NCBI GenBank assembly: GCA_003344405.1
Contig: NOWV01000039.1
Location: forward strand, 372,001 to 436,000
Length of the DNA: 64,000 nucleotides
Origin: Trichoplax sp. H2
Lineage: Eukaryota > Placozoa > Uniplacotomia > Trichoplacea
Direction: 5' to 3'
The translations under genes and the position numbers were made by a program. Positions 57,192 through 64,000 of the stretch are shown one piece after another (within the stretch, counting starts at the first letter, position 1; each line of letters begins with the position of its first letter). The notes beneath the pieces are model-generated. The model ran no database searches. It was not told where the DNA came from and was given only the letters and a program-made list of their open reading frames with translations.

Positions 57192-60100
57192 ATGGCTCGT
57201 GTTTATATTCAAATGATTCTTGCTATCAATATTTTATTGATAACCATGACATTAGCCGATACGACTGCCTTGGAGTATAATCGTTTGCCCGCTGTAGTTA
57301 TTGTCGTTCTAGCCCGTGATGCTTCTGATTTTCTACCCACCTCATTGGCATGCCTAGCTAATTTAAATTACGATAAAAAAAGGATTGCTTTCTGGTAACT
57401 GGTAATTGTATCAATATTTGTTAATATTACATGCAATTAACTCACATCAATGTAAACGTTCTGAATTTCTGCTTTAAATTTATTAGATTCTATTTTTATA
57501 GAAATTAAATTGCAAAAGAATGAGGATAGAGTTCAGCTTCCATGAATGCTATCTACTTACAAGACTGTATTTTACACGATATTTATTTATCATTATTACT
57601 ATCTTATTTTAAGGTTTAAATCTACGTCATATTTTTTTATCACCTGCTTATGATTTACAACCCAACTTGTTGGCATACCTTGCTAAATTGAATTTCAATA
57701 GAAAGAGGACGGCGTTTAACTCTCATCAATGACATATTACATAAGAAAGTTTCATGTTACAGGATATCCTTTCGCATATTTGTTATTACTACTTCATCCA
57801 TGTGACTTGAAGCCACCCATGATTTATATTTTTATCACCTGCCCCTGGTCTTCTGTCCAACTTATTGCTAAATTAAATTGCAATGGAAAGACGATGACGT
57901 TCAACTTCTTTTAAATAGGATATTACTTAGAAATATCGCAAATGAGCATATCGTAAAATTATAGGCATTTAGCTAATTTATGATTGCTGTTTTGTCTATA
58001 AGGATATCATTTCAATACCTGCACGATATTTTCTATCCAGCTCGCTACTATTCCTTGCTAAATTGGGCTATAGTAATAAGGATACCACGCTAGCAATCGA
58101 TAATACAACCATTACTTAACATTATAGGCTACCATTTCGTAGCTATTGTTGCTGCTCTATCATATGATTTAAATGTGTAGCATTTTATTATCCGCAAGCG
58201 ATAGTTATGCTCTAGACCAAATCATTTTTATCTTATCAAGCCATTTTGATCTTTTGACAGCCATAACTCTTCTTTGATAGCAAATCTGTTCGATTCTCTT
58301 CTAGGTGTTCATATAACCACTACTTCATAGAGTGATTTTAAATCTAAAAGCACCCTATTAGGTGCATTTTATCACCTTTAGGCAATGATTCATTTCTGGA
58401 ACAGTCGAATTTTATTTTATTAACTCATTTCGATCAATTGACAGTCGTGAGCATATTTCTTTGATATCGGTAGCTGGTCTCTTTCATTCCCTTCTAAATT
58501 ATTCATAAATGCATAGCTAGCTTAATTAGTAATTTTTTATTATAGGTGCTGTATATCTAATCACTTTCAAAGTGTAAACATTTTCTAGCTGAGTTCACTT
58601 TTTTCCAATGTTCGTCAATGTGTAGCTAGCTTAATTAACAGTAAAAACTTAAAAGCATCGATACCACATATCATACGATGTATTTTTAACACCTTCAACG
58701 TATGATTATTTCCCAATTGAGCTCATTTCTATCCATTAAAAGCCGCAATAATTTTTTGATAGGTAACTTGGTTTGATTCTCCTCTAGTGTAAACCATGTA
58801 TGAACATAGCTAGCTCATTCAGTAATTTTAAAGCTCATCAATCGATGTATTTTACTACCTTGTAATAGCAATTATTCTCTACATGAGCTGATTTTTATTT
58901 ACTGTTAATCCAACTCATTTCTGATCTATTAACGGTAATGATACGCCTTTGATAGCTAATCTGCTCAATTTCCTTCCAAGCTGTTCAGAACATATTCGAT
59001 AATGTAAAAAAAGCAACAATACATCACTCCTACGATGCACTATTTAATCAATATTTCTCAATTTTAATCGCTGTCCCTAGAGTACACTTTTCTATTTCAA
59101 AATCGTAGCATTATAATATGAATTCATTAAAACAGCGATTGAACCTGCTGCAGATTTACTTTTAACCCAATACAATTTAATTTATAGTCCAGAATGGTAA
59201 CGAATATCTATTGTAGGATAGATGCTACAATCGATATTTACTATCATTCTGGACAACGTATAAAGCCAGCTTATACCTTGTCATTTCTTCAATTTTATTT
59301 CTAATATAGATTAATAAAATACTAAATCTATTCCTTAAAATGAATATTATCTAGGATAGCAACTGATAACAACCAAGATCAAACCGAAGAAATGCTGGTG
59401 GAATGGAAAAGTCAAGTCGAATCAGATTATCATCGAGTTGAAATTATGACCAGCAATAACTATTCATTGCAGACTGATCTTTCTCTGCAATGGACACCAT
59501 CAAGATATAGACATTTACTTCAACTTAGGCAACTAGCATTAGCCGCAGCATTAAAATATTGGGCTGATTACGTATTAGTAAGTCTAAATTTAGCCAAGTC
59601 AAGCGCTTTCCCGTTAAATTTATCTTTCAACAAAATTACTTTAGCGTCGTGTCGCATGGAAATAATCAACTAACTTAATGTAAAAGAATTTATCTAATAT
59701 TGGTGAGAATCAACGCTTGCATGTTTAATAAACTTATTTTAACGATTAGATAATTATAATTCATCGACTTTTCCGTAGGCATCAGTCGAGATTACTGTAC
59801 AGAATCTATAATGATAATTCATAAGCTCATTTATACGCACGTAAGGCCTCGTTATCTTTTCTTAGTATCCTACACACTAGCCGATTTCATATTTACTCAA
59901 ACTACTGTATATTGCCTATACCGATAATGGCTGTTTCTATTTATAATCGAGAAGAGAATAACATATACTCGTAGATATCTGACCAGTAACTATAGAGTGA
60001 ATTGGCTCACATTTAGATCGTGGAATGGCTAGAAATATTGTCGATTTTTACTATTTTGGCTGATGTATTGATAATTATATATTATACGTTTATGTTATAC

Positions 60101-63100
60101 AATACTAGTACAAACTCACGTCGCTTTGCCGACGGTTTACGATAATGTACCCATTTGTTAATAATTAACAGATAGTATTACCATTCGACATTATATATAT
60201 CCCGGTAATAGCCAGGCACTACTATATTCATAGCTATGCTTGTAGAATACTACTTTTCAATAATGCATTCACGGATGAAATGCTATGAAATGCTATATTA
60301 AGATTAGTTGATGGTCCATAACACATTTTGACAACTAATGTGCGGTGATGGATATACCAAGTTAAGATTAGCAGGTACTGTAAGATATCTACAGTGCGGT
60401 ACAATGTTCTTAGTACTGTGGTCAATTCTATACCAACCATTATAATGTGTCTAAGGATCGCTTGGGTATGCAAGCAAAGCTTGCTCTGTCGATAACAACC
60501 GTTAAAAGTCATCTAACAGTAGTATAAATACCCCAGCGCTGCTCGTTTAAAGGGTGGAATTGGGTGGGATTATACAATATTGGATATACCGAAATAAAGG
60601 AGTTTAGAAAATAACATTTAACCATATTCGTAGTAATTAATTTTCACTAGTTTAGGCAATTTCAAATTTTAATAACGCCGACACTACAAGCAAGCTCGTG
60701 CAATTTTCATCGTAAAATTGCTACAAATATGCAGCATATTTCAGCTAGGGTATTTATAAATATCAGTACAAGGGAAATCGCTTATAGAAAGTAGTTAATC
60801 CTGTCCTCACGAAAATATTCAATTAATATTATTTGTCAAATTTTATTTCTAAATTCATATATGCTTATTTTAGTTTGTAGATGCGGACAATTTTCTAACT
60901 GAACCAGACACCCTGATTGAATTAATTAAATCTAATAGGTATAATAACAGATCAATTCTTTATATACCATATATAACTACTGTTAATTACGGGTATGGAT
61001 GTATAACATCCTAGATTTGTTGTATAGAATATTTGTTAATTAAGACACTAATTACATCTTTATATATTGTAATGTCAAGGTAAAATAATTCATTCTTTAC
61101 AATGCTTCAATAACTCAATCATGACTTCTATCTTGATTCAATTAATTAAATTTAATGAAGATAACAACGGATTGTTTTTTATTTGTTAATTATTAATTAC
61201 CGATATAAATACATAGCATAACTAATTATCATATATAATGTTAATTATAATATTATATGTATTTTATATTTACTTATAATTATAAGTCATTAATACGACT
61301 GTACTATAATTTTTTCTTTATAATGTTTTGAAAACTCGATCTTGATTTCATTAGTAATTAGTTAGTTGAAAATTTTTCAAACCTCTACCGATAGTTTCGG
61401 AATAAAACGGCTATAACTTTATCAAGTTAAGCTGTAACAGGATAGAACTTATAAACAGTGCCTAACATGTTAGAAACCTGAAAAAGGTCGTTAGAGTATG
61501 TTCCGATAGCTATAATTGGGGATATACAGATACAATAGCTATTAATTAAACGAGAAGCTTGTATACCAACGCTAGATGATTTATTCATTTTCTGGATTTA
61601 TTATCGATTAGTAGAATGCTAACCTTAGTTTAGCATCATTTGTAGTAAGCAAAACGATGGAAAGCGACTAACTCTGTTTTATTCTCACTTAGAACGATGG
61701 TTGCTCCAATGTTAATTGAATCTAGACATTCCTATTACTCTAATTTTTGGTGTGGCGTAGATGAGCAGGTAGTTAAAAAATTTTTCAAGAAGCCTTATAT
61801 TTATATTTGCTTCTTCCTTATATAACTCTCGATTGACCTTTTAACTGTAGGTATTTTATTGCTCCCATCACCTTACTGCATTAGCTATGATAAATCTTAT
61901 TCTCATATCGAATGTATTTCGGTTCACTGCGAGGAGAAACGCACAGAATCTTCCGCATATGATTTTATTTTAACAATTACTCTATTAACATTATCGTACG
62001 TAGAACCCTAACCCTAACCCTAACACCGCCAAGGGAAAGACTAGCTATCCTATTATGTTATATCGTTATATCCTGCAGTATACGCAAAATTACAGATGGC
62101 AATTTAATTTACTCTCTTCGATGTCGCGCATAAATTCCAATAGTAACCCTAGAAGTTATCATTGATCGCACTTTCTTTTGATTCTAAAACTAGCATATAA
62201 TTTATATTTTAATTAATCAAGTTTTACCTCCACCCTTATATTAACTAGATGTTTGTTTCCAATACCGTATACGGCGTATAAGTTTAGCCACTAGTTGCCT
62301 TTTGGTGCGTCGTAGTAAATCTCACTTTCATTATGCTTATCGGTCTTTTAAGGGCTACTATCGCCGGACAGAAGATTATTTACCCACGCTTAAGCGCGAA
62401 AGAAAAGGAGTTTTACAAGTAGCCATGATCCACTCAACATTTCTGATAGATTTAAATCGAAAATCCGTCGAGAAGTTTTCATTTTATCCTCCTCATTCAA
62501 GCTATCAGGGACACATAGATGATTTATTAATCTTTTCCTATAGTACTAAAATGGCAGGTATTTAACTTCAATTTAAACAATTTTTAAATAATTGAGTAAA
62601 TTAAATACTACAACTTTCAAAATAATATTAAAAGCTTTTATAGTAAACTAGTATAGACTTGTACAGATAACATTTCGGTTCGAAATAAATACCGTCAGTA
62701 GTCTGAATTTCAGAGAATTATCTTGGCTATTCTCAACGTCAGAAATGTTAATAAGTACCTGATGAAATTCTAGTGAGATTTTGACCTAGTACGAGTACTT
62801 AAATTGCGGCAAAAATTTTAGATATACTATATCTGTCCTTCACTTTGCTTCAAGGACAGAAGATGAAAATGTAAATACAACTATTGATTAAAAATTTTCC
62901 TTTTCTTAATAGGAATACCCTTCCACTTATTAAATAATAAAATTTATGGTTATTTGTTCTCTTCGCCACAAGTGCAGGAACTAATTACAAGGAGAGAATC
63001 TTTTCTGAATTATAAATTAAATCAACTACGTTAGTCCTGTGAAATTCTGATAACTAAATTTCACAACCAAGATATTTCAAAACCATAGTTAATTTTGGAT

Positions 63101-63874
63101 ATTGCTGAATTCGACATTTATTTCTCTTGGATATCTATATCTAGTTGATGGAGTACAATTTCCAAGATGGAATTTAATCTCTGATCCTTGTCGGCAATGG
63201 GGAAAATTGCCCTTCGATCAGGTTTGGAATTTGTTTCTTTCCATTTTCAAAATATAATGTTCATCTTATGTCGTATGTGGTAGAGCTAATTTCATCCAAT
63301 TATTCCAGCCAGACTATATCTAACTATGCATTCAAGACTTTCAGAAATAAAATGTCACTTTAACTACATTACGATAGATTTCTACGTATATTTGTCTCAT
63401 TTATATCCCTAAGTCGCTCTTTAAATTGATGTGCTTACAGGTTTATGTCATTAATTTACTGCGTCGAAAAGAAAGAAGACAATATATGAAAGCTTTACTA
63501 GATGAAATTTGTTTAGATGCTGAATTTTTCGAAGCCATCGATGGCAGGTATCTGCAGCTGTAGGATAGATATTAGGAATTGCATATTTAGGATTACTATA
63601 ATTTAGCTTTTAAGCAATTAGTACTAAATATCGTAGTGATCGAAAATTATTCTAGTATTCACTACTATCAGTGTCGATTATTTCAGGTGATTAAAGATTG
63701 TTCTTAGTTATTTTAAGCTATTAACGCTATAAAACCGTAAAGAAATGTTTTAATTTTAAAATTCTGTTATAAATATCTATGACCATTAATCTATTTCAGA
63801 CAGTTAAATGAAGAAAAAATAGCTAAATTAGGCATTCAAATATTACCTGGCTACTTAGATCCCTTTCATCAACG
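57192..63874 (+). CDS. COLGALT: Procollagen galactosyltransferase (GT25), 5' part
   Basis: Nine exons are in the window: 57192-57394, 59355-59577, 60874-60938, 61693-61768, 62353-62557, 62913-63029, 63145-63221, 63441-63547 and 63800-63874, coding the first 382 residues; the gene continues past the right edge. The enzyme adds galactose to hydroxylysine of collagen in the ER. Evidence: a signal peptide (MARVYIQMILAINILLITM); VVIVVLARDASDFLPTSL; WIATDNNQDQT; the DxD motif FVDADNFL (Asp145, Asp147); TMVAPML then SNFWCG; GYYRRT-DYLP; VAMIHSTFLIDL and FYPPH; then the second glycosyltransferase unit starting VYVINLLRRKERR, EAIDGR, and LGIQILPGYLDPFHQR. All these align in order with human COLGALT1, and phases close. 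The C-terminal half and any ER-retention signal are outside. It cannot be decided whether it is orthologous to COLGALT1, COLGALT2 or CERCAM. Confidence 0.93.
57503..58095 (+). pseudogene. Decayed copies of COLGALT exon 1 inside intron 1
   Basis: Three relics align with the 3' part of exon 1. Copy at 57637-57720 reads LSPAYDLQPNLLAYLAKLNF then NRKRTAFN, against LARDASDFLPTSLACLANLN then YDKKRIAFW in the exon. Copy at about 57828-57905 keeps AKLNCNGKTMTFN but has lost about 10 bp and so is frameshifted. Copy at 58012-58095 keeps FLSSSLLFLAKLGYSNK. A shorter 3' fragment is at about 57503-57540. None ends in a donor at the expected place, so they are pseudoexons. Confidence 0.75.
58235..58995. 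repeat. Degenerate tandem array in COLGALT intron 1
   Basis: A motif of the form CATTT-GATC-ATTGACAG, then T-TTTGATAG--AATCTG-TC, then ATTC-CTTCTAG-TGTTCATA recurs at about 58240, 58425, 58720 and 58915, with TAGCTAGCTTAATTAGTAAT spacers at about 58515, 58620 and 58808. The spacing of about 100-300 bp is irregular and identity is moderate. Confidence 0.65.
59187..59254. ncRNA. 68-nt hairpin resembling a microRNA precursor
   Basis: GTCCAGAATG at 59187 pairs with CATTCTGGAC ending at 59254. Pairing continues inwards, with a 2-nt internal loop and one mismatch, through AATATC/GATATT and ATTGTAG/CTACAAT to an 8-nt loop. I count 27 pairs, two of them G-U. The element lies in COLGALT intron 1, 100 bp before exon 2, on the sense strand. 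The size and shape fit a pre-miRNA, but a palindromic mobile-element remnant would look the same. No expression evidence can be read from sequence. Confidence 0.4.
60905..61380 (+). repeat. Diverged tandem copies around COLGALT exon 3
   Basis: The end of exon 3 and its donor region (TTGAATTAATTAAATCTAAT then GATAATAACAG-like) recurs about 220 bp on, at 61132-61175 (TTCAATTAATTAAATTTAAT), and more weakly at about 61340-61375. The intron between is very AT-rich. This looks like a partial tandem duplication that took in the exon's 3' end. Confidence 0.5.
62004..62024. repeat. Interstitial telomere-type repeat
   Basis: Three and a half perfect copies of CCCTAA (metazoan telomere TTAGGG on the other strand) in COLGALT intron 4. 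It lies inside a gene, so it is not a chromosome end. Confidence 0.85.
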
Positions 63875-64000
63875 GTGAGATAGGTTTGCACCTACATTAT
63901 AGACCAACATAATTGCACTTACGCTATAGTCTTGTTAACAACAATGCAGAAATAAAACTCAAATATACTCTAACATTATCCATTCATACAGTATGAAAGC

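Noticed and set aside
62004-62024. Telomeric repeat as sign of a chromosome end
   Set aside because: COLGALT exons continue on both sides of the tract.

Overview
The window is nuclear DNA of an intron-rich, AT-rich animal. Genes such as NELFE, EEIG/FAM102, PRRC2, COLGALT, DPM2 and QTRT2 are split by GT-AG introns of roughly 80 bp to 4 kb, most of them short, and a metazoan-type (CCCTAA) tract is present. The gene set, compact layout and base composition suggest an early-branching metazoan, most likely a placozoan (Trichoplax/Hoilungia type). That assignment is inference; no species marker was read directly. I built the exon models by hand from homology, GT-AG sites and reading phase. The phases close without a frameshift in every multi-exon model given.

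Layout: a short ankyrin-repeat gene (minus, 453-2704); 7 kb without a recognised gene; a three-CUB-domain type I membrane protein (plus, 9688-12819); QTRT2, the queuine tRNA-ribosyltransferase accessory subunit (minus, 13738-17904), whose 2 kb first intron holds an intron-containing tRNA-Arg(TCG) gene; NELFE (plus, 19306-22309); an intronless FKBP12 of the plant/protist type (minus, 23953-24309); DPM2 (plus, 24934-26716); a TPR plus JmjC oxygenase (minus, 27249-29495); an EEIG1/FAM102 NT-C2 protein (plus, 31214 to 36548 or 37210); a 6 kb repeat-rich gap; PRRC2/BAT2-like (plus, 43572-55427); and the 5' part of a procollagen galactosyltransferase, COLGALT/GT25 (plus, from 57192, running off the right edge). 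From the left edge to EEIG, genes alternate strictly in divergent and convergent pairs.

The genes do not form one pathway. Several serve the secretory route (DPM2 for dolichol-phosphate mannose, COLGALT for collagen glycosylation, the CUB receptor-like protein). Others act in RNA biology (QTRT2, NELFE, PRRC2, the tRNA).

The most unusual material is non-coding. Long blocks are built almost only from interleaved GTAC/CAGTA/TACTG words. They are self-complementary, sit in the divergent promoter regions of QTRT2/NELFE and JmjC/EEIG and upstream of PRRC2, and partly form a higher-order tandem repeat. COLGALT intron 1 holds several decayed copies of its own exon 1, a degenerate tandem array, and a 68-nt hairpin shaped like a microRNA precursor. 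Intron 4 has a short interstitial telomere tract.
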